Of a stretch of DNA of 64,000 nucleotides, positions 33,585 through 45,342 are shown in pieces. Below the pieces are notes generated by a model that saw only the letters and a list, made by a program, of their open reading frames with translations, was not told the DNA's origin and did no database searches. The DNA is taken from positions 67,404,115 through 67,468,114 of the forward strand of contig NC_052619.1 of the NCBI RefSeq assembly GCF_016545825.1. The letters run 5' to 3'. Position 1 is the stretch's first letter; the number at the start of each line of letters is the position of its first letter. The position numbers were made by a program, and so were the translations under genes. Origin of the DNA: Eucalyptus grandis (lineage: Eukaryota; Streptophyta; Magnoliopsida; Myrtales; Myrtaceae).

Positions 33585-34349
33585 TGTTAGTAGTATGCCC
33601 TAAATTAACTTATTAATAAAAAAAAAAAAAAGGTAAAGCTTCATGCATGTGCATGAATTCGTGCACATGCACGAAGCAATGCACGAAGCATGGATGGTCA
33701 GCAACCGCTGACCATCATGCCAAGATCGTGCATGAGCGGTTGCTCATGCAACCGCTCATGCACGATCGTCCGCTATGGACGATCAGCAACCGTTGCTGGT
33801 CATTTTTATTATAAAAATGAACGAGGGACGAGAGTTAAAGAGGCTGTTAAAAAAAAAAAAACAGAGAAAAGAGTCAGTGTGGTTTTGGTTTTGTTCGAGA
33901 GAAACACAAGCGAGAAATCAGTGATGCTTTGCTGAAAATAGAAAGCAAAGTGTGTGCGTGTTCTTTTGTCTTTGAGGCGCTAGAAAGAAGAGCGTTATCT
34001 CGTTCGGCCTGTGACTATTATACATCAAGAATACGACGGATTCTTTCCACGTGATTGCTAGCACGATCGAAGTGGTGGATATCCGAAAGTTCTCTTTTCG
34101 TTCGACGTTCATTGTTGGTGTGTCTGAACTAGAGGTCCGACGCTTATGGGACTCGTACTGTAGAACATCCGAACCGACTTGTTTCAAAGCGCGCTTCGAG
34201 AGGTATTTCGTTTAACTCCCTTTTATGTTTAGATCTTTGATTAAAATGCACGAACAACGCCTAAGGAAAATCATGTGTAATATTTATCTTTGTTTCCGCT
34301 GCGTTTATTTTGTTGATTTTTCTTATACATGATTCATGAAAACCCAACA
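33585..34349 (+). repeat. Copia-1 3' LTR
   Basis: 765 bp, with the same ends as the 5' LTR. In the hairpin cluster (about 33640-33800) the first hairpin is replaced by a TGCATGTGCA/TGCACATGCA palindrome, the GATCGTGCATGAGC hairpin has gained a 16-base inverted insert, and the last large hairpin is truncated. The rest is nearly identical to the 5' LTR. Confidence 0.95.
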
Positions 34350-35885
34350 CTTTATTCATTCCTGTCCCTATTATAGCCCTGACAAATAAACGCAGTCTTA
34401 GGTGATATATAAAAAGAAAAAAAAATGAAATTTTGACTCCCATACTACTTTTAGATTGGCTTTATTTTCCATTTGGCCATACTGAGAATAGATAAACTTC
34501 ATTGAAATATCTCATAAATGTAATACATAAACTCAAGAAGGTTACCCACCAGGAAGGTTCTGTGGCAAGAGAGAGTTTAGTGACTCATCAAGAATAAAAC
34601 CTAAAGCCCTTTTAACAACAACTCTTAGTAAGAATAAATTGAGAGTTGCAATCAATTGGTTTTCTCATTAGCATCACTTGCCCGTTTGCTTTGTAAACTT
34701 AAGCAAACTCATGGTAACAAGTCCAGCACCAAATAGCGGACTGCTATGTTTATCACCTGGCACGAATATGGTCGATCAATTAGCTTGCTATATACATTCG
34801 CAACTTTTAGCAATATGATCAGAACTCATTTTTTCCTTTTCGATTGATATCTTTGGCAAGGCCAAAATAGGGACAGATCTAAGATAGTAAAGATGTTGGT
34901 ATGAATGAGTTAAACCTACCTCAAAGAATAGTATTGGTCAATGGATAAATATATATTGAGGGAAAAGCCAAGATATGGCTCCATAGAAAATGCAAATTGA
35001 TTATTTTAAATATTGGAATTTACCTCTTTCTATGTTATGTTTTATATAACACAGGTCTTTGTTGTCTTCTTTATTAGTCTACCAGTTGATGATAATTTTT
35101 TCTTACATTTTTTCCAGGATTAAAAAATCGCATGACACCAAATTTAAATAAGTTTATTTTTTTTATTTTTAAATTACGCTCAGCATAAGCATGCTCGGGA
35201 CAGACGGGATGGGGATGAGCCGACATTTTAGTAAACTGCTCCTTTGAATTTTCATTACTCTATTTTTCCATTTGGAGGAAGAAGACAAGTTCATTTCGTC
35301 CTATGTAAAGAATAAAAATTACAAAACAAAATCGCGAAAGAGATTCAAAAAAAGAAAATGGCTGCTTGTAAATTAGGGTTAAGAGAGAAAAATAAATGTT
35401 AAAAGAGCATCTTGATCAGCTATCTCAAATAAAAACACAGAAACACAGAACCAACAAGTTCCACCAACAAGAAAGAAAAATAAAAGGAACGAAATAGGAA
35501 TTATATGTATGTAATACATGAATATATTTATATACAATTATTATTTATTCGGAAATGATCGATTCATGTTTTTCCCTTTGCTCGACCTTGATGCGACAAA
35601 CTCCAACATTGTCATATACCGTGTGTCGAACCGTATTAAGAAATGCTATTCATCAGCTCCCAATGTTACTATTAGACAGGACAAATCATTGCAACAGAAA
35701 TTAAAAAATTAATTCATCTTTCTGACAACCAAAAAAATTATAATTAGAGATCTCTTTTTGGTCTGTCGTCGGCCCCTTTGAAATTCGTCTGCTCATTATT
35801 CCCTTGATGTGGCTCAGCTAATAATTTGGAGACGAACAAGAATGACGTTCCCATAGGAGAAGTAGCACGAGCCTAAATTTTAGAG

Positions 35886-35889
<4 letters not shown>

Positions 35890-35928
<39 letters not shown>
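35890..35928. repeat. (TC)n microsatellite
   Basis: About 19 TC units, with no counterpart at the matching position in unit 1. Confidence 0.95.
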
Positions 35929-35930
<2 letters not shown>

Positions 35931-36515
35931 CTATAATGATAATATTCAAATGCGAAATGGCCATTATAAAAAGAAACGACGTGCTTGTAGTAGATGGCGC
36001 GTATACAGATATATATATTTAATTATTGCTTGATGGCTGAATTAAAGCCGTAAATCATGGGGTCTGAACTGGCTCACGTGATTTTGTCGCATTTATGGTT
36101 GGGATGAAATGCAACAGCTATTTGATAATGGCCTTAGAAAAAAAAAAGAAAAAAAAGAAAAATGATCTTTGGGTTGGGTAATATAAGTGAAATATGTTAA
36201 AAATCTCGCACTATCTGCTAATATCTTTTGTGAGTTTTTTTTTTTTTTTTCCTTCTGTGTGGATTTAACTGAATTGTTTTTAATGACGTCGTATCGTATA
36301 GAATTGTATTATCTCACATTGAAAGAAAAATCAGGAAGCAACACGAGTTGGTTGCGCGAGACGCAATTCGACCTCTTTTGTTTAAGGTTGGAAAGCCTCC
36401 AAGTCTCATCAGTCGCCTTCTTCACGGAGTATGATCGCTGAACACAAAGTATCTTCTCCTATTTGAGATTACAGGGACCCCATAGAATTCCTGCTGGAAC
36501 TACAGTTGACCTCCC

Positions 36516-36518
<3 letters not shown>

Positions 36519-36561
<43 letters not shown>
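36519..36561. repeat. (GA)n microsatellite
   Basis: About 21 GA units after TTGACCTCCCGC; equivalent to 5209-5256 in unit 1. Confidence 0.95.
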
Positions 36562-36564
<3 letters not shown>

Positions 36565-39131
36565 CATGCGCATGCATTATTGCACAAGCGCTATCTTTAG
36601 GAGAAAGACAAAAAAGTGCACACCGCAAGCACAAACAAAAACCCTAGAAAATTTATCCATTTGTTCCTTTTAAAACAAGAGGTTTTGCACCCCAGAACCC
36701 CGTCCGGCGAGAAACAACAACAGCTGTAATTAAGCAGGCACATACCCACATCAGAAACAGGATTTGGACATCGGACTCTGCGCTAAACGCAGATGATTAT
36801 CTTATTCGGCAAAGTCACCTGGATCTTGCTGGGTTCAAGCCATCTTCGTCGGATCTAACACCCCCACCCAAAAACAGAAAAGTCCACTCAACCCCTTAAT
36901 CTCTATTGGCGATCCCAGCGTGAATAATCAGCACTCTCGCAGCCATTTCTTTGCTTGCATTCGTTAAATTTCATTTTATTTTGGCGGAGTTTATTTCTCT
37001 GTCTTCATTTTATATCTTTGGTGGACAACTCTTTGCTTGAAGTTCAATGGACAGCTCCTTACCCATCTTTAATTAAATTGGAAGATCTCCGAAATTAAGG
37101 TCTTGTATCGATCTAGCCAATCATAAGTGCAGAACTGCGCATTGGATTCCAAGCCCCTCCTTGTAAAACTCCGACGTAAATGGCCACGTATCCTTGCATC
37201 ATGTCCCGGCTTTCTATCCAACATTTATCTAGGTGGCTATTGTCTAGACGGTAACGTGATGGGCTAAACTAATCACTGTATATGAATAATACACGGTTTT
37301 TTCGTGCAAGCTTTAGTAAGTTTGATAGATCTTGAAATGTGACTGTCTTGATTTAGTAAACTTATTTATGCCATACTTTCTTCGATAATCTTAATCTAGT
37401 CTTTGTAGATAGGGCGGCAAGATTCTATTGTTTTATGTCAAAAAGTGTGGATTTTGTTTATGTGCTGGTATATTTCAATAGCCTTGTAAAAAAAATCAGC
37501 TTTTGACTTTTATAGGTAATATTGCAAACTTACAAATTTTTCTACAAAATTACTAATTTGAACAACTCATTAACACTTCATATTTTACCAACTACTCATG
37601 AAATTACCAGCCTAAATAAGAGTAATTACTAACTTTTGTCAGATTAATTATCAGTTAGTTTTGGGTTACCATCTCTCCTTTAAGTTACTTAGCAATGCTT
37701 GATAGCGGTTTTCTAATTTACCGAATTTTCTAGTAAGTTACAAAGTTTTTATTTGCTTTGATTAGCAATTCCTTACATGTACTAACTCTCATAGATTACC
37801 TACTTAAATTACCATGACTCGCCACATTTTCTCCCATTCAGTTACCACACAATATTTGGTTGTTAGCTTTCATTTGATTTACTTGCCGGCGTTAATGTAA
37901 TTTTCCTAATTTGCCAGCTTTTCATATCATTTACAAACTTTTATCTGCATTCCTTAACAACCCCTTAATTTGACCAACTCTTTGTAGTAATTATGAACCT
38001 CAATTAGTGTGATAACTAAAGTTGCTTAGAAGAGTCTAAAGTTGTGAATGAATGATTGCAATACCATCTAGGGCTTTTTTCACCCGTAATATTTCGTGAT
38101 CATATATTGCTATGGACATGTATATTTAACATCTCTGAGAGATTTATGTGGACGCTGTGGATCCTCTTCCTACTTTGCACTGACTATCTTTTAATTAACT
38201 TATTACTGGGTTTAGGTGGAAACTAAGTATTGGTCAATTGAATAGGCGATCCATCTCATAATGCGTGACGTAGAAATTCAAAGTTCTCGAGCTGACCATA
38301 AGTTGTCATATTTGAAAATGTAAGAGGTCATCAGTCTATAAAAACAAAAATTCATGACCTCACTGAAAGTATTAAATGCGCGCGTATCCTATCTTGTATC
38401 CCCTAAATCGCTCGTTTCATCAGCAATCTACGCAGCAATTATCCGTTTTCAAATCCATGCGACATTTGTCTTCTCTACATGAACATGTGATGGCCAATTG
38501 GAAATCAAATAAATCACAAAAGTCAAGTTCAAAACAAGGGTTTAGGTGAGGGTTAGTTTGGGCAAGATAACAAGGACTGGGGTTTCCAAGTCAATATGGC
38601 TTACTAACTAGCCAGTTGCAAGCGAAGAACCATTAGTTTTGCCGAACGACGAAATCACCTACAAAGATATCAGTAAAAAAAAAATCAGGATTACTTTACT
38701 GGAGATAATGCTTAGAACGTGAGAGTTGTTGATATTGCCAAACGTTAGAAGCCACGAAAGCTGGAGCTTTTGGCTGATTGATGGACGATTTCGATGTTGT
38801 CTAGTGAAATTTTTTGAATTTAATTAGGATTGAGTATGTCATTTTGGGGTAGACTCCAAAGGGAAGAAGTGACTTTATGAGTTACTATAGATTCGTGCGA
38901 CAACCTCACTCTATTGATTCCGTCCCCAAAAAAAGTCCCCTACATAGATTCTCCTCCAGTCTTACTCTTATTTCTTTGTTTGGCTAGAATACCTTTGATT
39001 TCGGAATAATACCCAACGCTTGGAATTTGGAGTTGGATATCCCATGGCTTGGGCTAGAATGATACCTTTGGATTAATTCATCTAAATACACATCAAACTA
39101 TCTTTAGTGTCCAGCGAGCAACGCTTCTCTG

Positions 39132-39181
39132 ATAAATAAGGAGCAAGAGGATTTTCATATTTGTGCCTACACATCTCTCTT

Positions 39182-39259
<78 letters not shown>

Positions 39260-39262
39260 AAG
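39132..39262 (+). promoter_or_regulatory. Core promoter and CT-rich leader of BAHD copy 2
   Basis: A TATA-like word ATAAATAA (39132-39139) lies about 125 bp before the ATG. Between them is a CT run (39175-39259) with two TTTCTC interruptions. The run ends three bases before ATG 39263. Similar TATA-like plus CT order is present before copy 3. Transcription start not known. Confidence 0.45.
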
Positions 39263-40594
39263 ATGACAGTCGAATTCAAGGTCAAGCTCGTCGCCAAAGA
39301 AACCATCAGGCCGTCATCTCCAACACCAGACCACGAGAAAAATTTCAAGCTCTCCGTCTTCGATCAACTCACTCCCATCCTCTACACCTCCGTCCTCCTC
39401 TTCTATGCCTCGAACGCGAGCACCTCATCTCGCCACCAGTCGAGTCGTCTCAAGTCGTCGCTATCGAAGGTGCTCGCTCACTTCTACCCCCTTGCCGGGA
39501 GGATCAGGGACAACCTCTACATCGACTGTGATGACAGCGGCGCCGAGTTTGTTGAAGCCAAAGCAAACTGCCCTCTCTCCCATATCCTCGACCGCCCCTG
39601 CCCGGCCTTGCTGCGTAAGCTCCTCCCCATCAACACCGAGTCTCCAGAGGCCTCCACCGGACGCCTCATGCTCATCCAGGCAAATACCTTTGGCTGCGGT
39701 GGCCTCGCCATTGGGGTCTGCCTCTCCCACAAGATCGCCGACGCCACCACCCTAAGAACCTTCATCAAGGGGTGGTCCGCTGCTGCCTTCCTCGGTGAAG
39801 TCAGCGCTGGTATTGAGATCCCACCGCTAGACACGGCGTCGGCGCAGTTCCCGCCGCTGGCAGAATTAGCTGCCACCTCACCCGTGGTGGTGCTCCCGAA
39901 AGTGAGGTGCACGACGAGGAGGTACGTGTTCGATCCCACCGAGATTACCCCGCTTGCTGCCAGTGAGGCCGTGCCGGAGCCAACTCGAATTGAGGCCGTG
40001 GTGGCCCTCGTGTGGAGGTGTGTGGCCCGAGCTTCAAGGAAGAACGATCCTGGGCGGCAATCACTGCTGTCCCAAGCGGTGAACCTCCGGGGAAGGCTCC
40101 CAGAGCCACTCCCGGAGACCACGGTGGGTAACTTCGTAGGAGGTTTCAAGGTGGAGATCGTCCCCTGGGCGGAGGAGAGCGAGATAGAGCTGAAGAAGTT
40201 GGTGAGCCACATGAGGGAGGCAAAGAGGGAGTACTTCGCGAGCTACACACCAAGGTTGAGCGGTGGCGGAGAGAGCTGCCTGGCGATAGTCGAGGCTGCC
40301 GCCAAGTTCGGCATGCTGATCAACAGCGGAGCCGTCGACTTCTACAACTGCAGCAGCTGGTGCGGGCTCGGGCTCTATGACGCTGCAGACTTCGGGTGGG
40401 GGAGGCCGGCATGGGTTAGCCTTGTGGGTGTAGAGTACAAGAACAGCATTGTCCTGGTGGACGCGAGGGACGGCGACATGGTTGAGGTCTGGCTGACGTT
40501 GAGCCAAGCCGACATGGATGCGCTTGACGCCGACGGGGAGCTGCTCCGTTTCGCTTCCTTGAACCCCAGCGTCTCCGGCTCGTCCATTCCGTGA
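39263..40594 (+). CDS. BAHD acyl-CoA-dependent acyltransferase, copy 2 (intact, 443 aa)
   Basis: Transfers an acyl group from acyl-CoA to a hydroxyl or amine of a small acceptor, probably in the cytosol. It is one uninterrupted exon. The catalytic HxxxD motif is HKIAD at residues 156-160 (His156, Asp160), and the structural DFGWG motif is at 376-380 within DFGWGRPAW. FYPLAGRIRDN (74-84) and NLRGRLPEPLPETTVGN (274-290) match the vinorine-synthase-like clade of the family, and 443 residues is usual length. The start is chosen at 39263 because copy 3 and the pseudogene align there; an upstream in-frame ATG at 39161 would only add a repeat-encoded Ser-Leu tail. No signal peptide. Substrate cannot be inferred. 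Confidence 0.95.
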   Translation: MTVEFKVKLVAKETIRPSSPTPDHEKNFKLSVFDQLTPILYTSVLLFYASNASTSSRHQSSRLKSSLSKVLAHFYPLAGRIRDNLYIDCDDSGAEFVEAKANCPLSHILDRPCPALLRKLLPINTESPEASTGRLMLIQANTFGCGGLAIGVCLSHKIADATTLRTFIKGWSAAAFLGEVSAGIEIPPLDTASAQFPPLAELAATSPVVVLPKVRCTTRRYVFDPTEITPLAASEAVPEPTRIEAVVALVWRCVARASRKNDPGRQSLLSQAVNLRGRLPEPLPETTVGNFVGGFKVEIVPWAEESEIELKKLVSHMREAKREYFASYTPRLSGGGESCLAIVEAAAKFGMLINSGAVDFYNCSSWCGLGLYDAADFGWGRPAWVSLVGVEYKNSIVLVDARDGDMVEVWLTLSQADMDALDADGELLRFASLNPSVSGSSIP

Positions 40595-43290
40595 GAATTT
40601 ATTGCTCTGAGTGTGTAAAAACCCGACAAAATATCACATAGAATTGTTCAATATCGACATGGCATGACAAGATAGATTCCGAGATTCAAAAGGATACAAA
40701 CTAGAAAAGAACAAATCTGGTGAATAAAATTAATACAAACTCGAATGAGCTTACTTAATTTTTTTCTTTTTTTGGGGTGTGGACGCGTGGTTGATAGATA
40801 ACATAGAGTAATTCCACCATGTTTATAGTTTACTCCTTCTGTTGTCTTGTGCATATGCACGAGAGAACTATTTTATTTGTAATTACCTTTTCCATATGTA
40901 TAGAGGATCTCTCTCTCTCTCTCTCTCTCCTCTTCCTCATCTGTATCTTCATTTGTAGAATGTGTAAAATGTCACTTGCTCTATGACCTGTAATGATTAT
41001 AGGTGTGCGCATGGTTTGGGAATCGAGAAGAAGCTAAACTTTTTTTTTTTTTTGGTCGGTAGAAGAAACTAAACTCATTCGGTGTTTTTAAGGGTGTTTT
41101 TAATAGCCTAGATAGATAACTCTGGATAAGAAATAAAATATTCTCCCCCGCGCCTAGTTATGTACTCTTGATGGAACAAAACTGGAAAACGTCGAATATA
41201 TATAACATCTCGAATGGGGGAATCGTGGGCGATCTCGATATGAAATTAAAACACGAAAAGAGAAAAGAGAAAAGCTTCAATCGGCTCCAAGAGATACACC
41301 TAGCAACACATCGATCGATGGAGTTCTCTATATTAACACCGCTGTGCAGAGTGGGGATCCTTATAATAATGCACTTACCATGTGCACTTTAATTGGTGAA
41401 TTAGTGCGTTTATTTCTTTTCCAAAAAAGTGAAGTTTTCTATTAGATTTCTTTTCAAATATATGCGAGAGATACACCTACCAAAGTTTCCACTTCGGTTG
41501 TACTGTGACGAAATGTTAAGCTTGCATGCCGCTAAGACATAGGGTTTTCGGCGGATCTTGCCCAGGTTTTGGTCCTCCATCTCATGATTTTAAGCCTTCT
41601 GAACTAGACTTTTTGACAATCAAAGCCTTAATCCAATTTCTTCTCGGGCCTTTAGCACTTCGTTACTTGACCCTATACCCGCTTGTGTTACCGATAATGT
41701 CTGTTGCCATCGTTCTTCATCGTGATTCTTGGTTTAAGCTTCAAGAAACTGATGATCAAATCGAGCTCATGACATAGTGATTGAGTTAGATCCTCAGTTA
41801 CACTTTACTAGACTATACTGTTAGTTCTGATGCTTGTGCTCCATCGTGAGCTTGCTTATAAACTTAATGACCACTACTATTGCACAACCAGAATGTCTCA
41901 GTTCTAGAGCTCTCTAACTGTACAAGATATGCAATGATCTTGCTGTCAACAGATGAGGACACCAATTTGGCTTGCAGTTTCGGGAACTTGCTTGCTCCAT
42001 CCACATCATGGTCCTCCGCAAAAAATGACGGTCACAGCTTGGAATTCTCTTTGCTCAATGACAAATAGTTTCCTAAGGTATCTTTAGCACAGTCCTCCTA
42101 GTCCTAGTACAGTTCCTCTACTGAACTGAGAAATTTAGACCACTTGTCCAATTAATTTGTGCAAATTGAAGAGGCGAATGTGAGAGAAAGCCCTTCAACG
42201 GGTAACTTCACTTGTATAGATTACAAACTCGGAACATGATTCCACTTTAAACAAATACAAAACCGAAAGACTTGGTGGTCATCAGTCTTTTTGTTTGGCA
42301 CTTTTATTTTTGGGTGGACCCATCTTGCTTTGGGCAGTTCTTCGAGTAGCTTCTTGATTATCTAATTTTGATGATAAACATAACATATCAAGTCAATATC
42401 CGTCGCCTTGTCTTTCTTTGCCGCATATCAATGTTTAACATTGTCCCCCCATCCTTTCCCTTTAATAATCTTGGACATGAGTGTGAAGACCCGGCTGCTG
42501 TTATGAGCTCATGAAAATTCTTATAAGCTTTATGGTCCTGACTCAAAGCAGTTTGTATTCGGTTGGTAAAATTCAAGCGAGTGACATTTAGTTCTTGAGG
42601 TGTTATTCCCCATTGCTCTCGACCTAAAGTAGTTTGTACGCAATTATTATAATTCGAATGGATAATACCTAATTCTTAAGTTAGAAATTCCTAGTGCTCC
42701 TCGAGGGGTTCATATTTTTTTTTTGAAAAAGTGAAGATGAGAGGTGCAAGTAGGCTTATTGGCTGAAACTCACTCGAACATACCGAATGGGTCAAGAACT
42801 CATGGAACCTAGCACTCAGATCAAAAGTGCTAGACTAACAAAGATAAAAATAAAAATGAAAAATGAAAAAAGAAAAAAACTAATATAAATCAAAACTAAC
42901 ACGTTTTCGGAGTTATTAGACTATATTCTACGAAGATAAAGAAAAGAAAATAAATAAGACTTGATATTTTTTTTGTGATGTAACTAACACAGCTTTGAAA
43001 CTACAATCTCGTGCGGTTTAATTTAATTACACCATCAGGAAAAGTCCATGGAGGGGGCTTCGCGTGGTGCTTGTAGGGCGACGCATGGGGGAAAGAATCA
43101 TATTCCTTATGGTCCAAACCGGCCCATTCCTATCATCATCAATTTGGCATGCATTTATAAAAAAAATTGAGGACTTTAGGGAACGGATTGGCATAACTAG
43201 AATAAAAATTCACTGGACAGGGACTGGAAAATTAAGACATATATCAACTCTCCCTAATTATTTAGCATAGATTTTGTCTTAATTTGACCA
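40595..43290. other. Non-coding 3' region of BAHD copy 2
   Basis: No gene recognised. It contains a CT run (40909-40930). It matches 12540-15880 of unit 1 and 56430-59650 of unit 3 in order (for example the TTAAACTT/ATGATCAAAT stretch near 41740 and the GACTTGGTGGTCATCAG word near 42266). Confidence 0.7.
40723..40728 (+). promoter_or_regulatory. Poly(A) signal AATAAA downstream of BAHD copy 2
   Basis: AATAAA in CTGGTGAATAAAAT, about 130 bp after the stop, in the same context as downstream of copies 1 and 3. Confidence 0.6.
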
Positions 43291-43294
43291 TTGA

Positions 43295-44800
43295 TTATAG
43301 CACTAGCTTGCATGCCGGTACAATGTTTTCATTTTTCGAGTCTCTTGACTCTCTTTAGTGTGGAACCCGTGTTAATATTTTCACTCCCGAAGTTCTATAG
43401 TAGGTTACGCGGTCAAAAATAGAAAAGAACTCCCGCAAGAGCCCTAATTACACAAAGAAACACCATATGACAATCAAGTTGGAAAATCTATGATTGTTTG
43501 TAATTCTCCCAAATTTTTCGTCAAGTATTATAGGCTCAGTGTTAGGTTTAGGCGCACAGAATCAATGGAATAGAGAGTAAAAGACAAGAAAGAGAAATTG
43601 AGGCTTAGGGTTTATCCCGACTCACCCTTAGACTAAGATTACATCTAGTAGATGATTCCACTATAATTAATACCTCCCACATCTTATAGGCAACAATAAC
43701 TATTCATGAGGTTGAGCAAAACTACCAATAAAGCATGAGTTCAAAATATGAAAGTCCTTAGGTGGCTGGGGGTGGGGCAACGCCCTTAGACCCCCGCCTT
43801 TTTGTTGATGGGGAGTATGGACCACGCTTTAACACTCAGCTAATAAAATACACATCAATTTTTGCTTCTCTTGATGAAGTTTTTAGTACATATTGGACCA
43901 GATGTGACCTTGCATTTGGACCTTTGATATGTGCCGAGATTATCTATTGCTTTGATAAAACTCCATTTTGAGGCACGTTCAAGTGAAGGTTTTATGTGTT
44001 TGGCGTGCATTAATTTCATACTAAGTTTAGGTTGCCGAATATCGACCATTGATTATAGCACGCGCTTGCATGCCGATATAGTCTTTTCATATTTCGACTC
44101 TCTTGACTCTCCTTAGTGTGTAACCCTTGTTAACTGTTGTGACTCCCGATGTTTCTTAGTAGGTTAAGCGGTCAAAAACGAAAAAGAACTCCTGCAAGAG
44201 CCCTAATTACACTAAGAAACACCGTACAAGGCCCAAGTTGGAACACAAATCTATGATTGCCTGTAATTCTCCCAATTTTTTTCTCATCAAGTATTATAGG
44301 TTCAGTGTTATGTTCAGGAGCACAGAAAAAGAGTAAAAGACGAGAGAGAGAAATCGAGACATAGGGTTTATCTTGATTTACCCTTAAATTAAGGTTACAT
44401 TTTGCAGATGATTCAACTATAATTAATGCCTCCCACTTCTCATAGGCAACGATAGCTATTCATGAGTCTAACCAAAACTACCAATAAAAGATGGTTCAAA
44501 ATATAAACATCCTTTGATGGCCGGGTGAGGGGACAGCCCTCTTGGATTGCCATTTTCTTTTTCTTGTTGATGGGGCGTATGAATAGCATCTTAACACTTA
44601 GCTGATAAAATACACTTTAACTTGAAATCTCTAGATGAAGGTTTTAGTACATATTGGACCAGATGTGACCTTGCATTTGGACCTTTCATATATGTCGAGA
44701 TATTTATTGCTTTGATAAAACTCCATCATTTCGAGGCATGTTTAGGTGAAGGTTCTGTGTGTTTGGCCTGCATCAGTTTAATAATGAGTTTAGGTTACTG
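43295..44800. repeat. Two direct copies of a ~750-bp repeat
   Basis: Copy one (about 43295-44045) and copy two (about 44048-44800) share long stretches in order: TAGCACnnGCTTGCATGCC, CAAGAGCCCTAATTACAC, TCAAGTATTATAGG, CTATAATTAAT, TATTCATGAG, and ACATATTGGACCAGATGTGA. A third, more diverged copy is at about 59690-60420 at the end of unit 3. No open frame is conserved among the copies. Confidence 0.85.
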
Positions 44801-44992
44801 AATAGCGGTCCACCTTCTGACCAAAAAAAAAAAAAAGAAGAAGAATAGCGGTCCATCTCATCGTGCACTACGTAACAAAGCGAAATCCGCGAGCCGACCG
44901 AAAATAGTCACATTTGGAATATGTACGATGCTGTTCATTTGTACGAATCAAGGTTCATGAGACCGAAAGCACTCGGTACAAGCGCAGCTATC

Positions 44993-45206
44993 TGTCAGAA
45001 ATATAGAAGGCCTGAAGTTTGGGAGAAAAATGTGTATTGCTTTTCTCTGTCTCTTGCAGTATGTAATTACAAACTATTTGTAATACAAAGTGTCTAAATA
45101 ACAAAAGAATAAAAATATACACAATATTCTAAAGATGTATATAAAATATTCCCTATAATAAAAAATCAATTAAGATCAATCTGTATCGGCAACAGTATCT
45201 TCAACA
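44993..45206 (-). repeat. Copia-2 3' LTR (left)
   Basis: 214 bp from TGTCAGAAATATAG to TATCTTCAACA (plus-strand reading). It differs from the right LTR at about eight positions by eye. On the minus strand it is preceded by TTGAGGGGGAG (45207-45217), a good polypurine tract. Confidence 0.95.
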
Positions 45207-45342
45207 CTCCCCCTCAAGCTCGGCGGTCTATAAACATCGAAGACGCCTAACTTGTTTAATAGATATGAATGTTGCCTCTGATATAAGGCCTTGGTAAAGA
45301 TATCCGCGGGTTGCTCTGCTATTCTTATCCCTCTTGTTCTAA

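Larger units (their letters stand above)
15959..34349 (+). mobile_element. Copia-1: LTR retrotransposon with two nested insertions
   Basis: Bounded by LTRs (15959-16739 and 33585-34349) that start TGTTAG and end CCCAACA, and flanked by a perfect 5-bp target duplication CTTTA (15954-15958 and 34350-34354). A tRNA-iMet primer site follows the 5' LTR. Coding order gag, protease, integrase, RT, RNase H identifies Ty1/Copia. About 10.2 kb of the 18.4 kb is later insertion: a solo LTR at 19628-22766 and an endogenous pararetrovirus at 24132-31217. Coding parts hold many frameshifts and stops, so it is not autonomous. It lies between duplication units 1 and 2. Confidence 0.95.
34350..39131. other. 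Non-coding upstream region of BAHD copy 2
   Basis: No gene recognised. After the Copia-1 target site (34350-34650) it follows unit 1 from 3450 on. It has CT (35890-35928) and GA (36519-36561) microsatellites, an AAACCCTAG word near 36642, and the TTACCAA-rich stretch (37500-37990). It lacks the MITEs present in unit 1 and so gives their empty sites. Confidence 0.7.
34650..44820. repeat. Duplication unit 2 (contains BAHD copy 2)
   Basis: Its first part (34650-42440) matches unit 1 and its second part (38240-44820) matches unit 3. At 44820-44850 the sequence returns to the equivalent of 38240 (GCGATCCATCTCATAATGCG versus GCGGTCCATCTCATCGTGC), so units 2 and 3 are a direct tandem duplication of about 6.6 kb. 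Confidence 0.8.
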
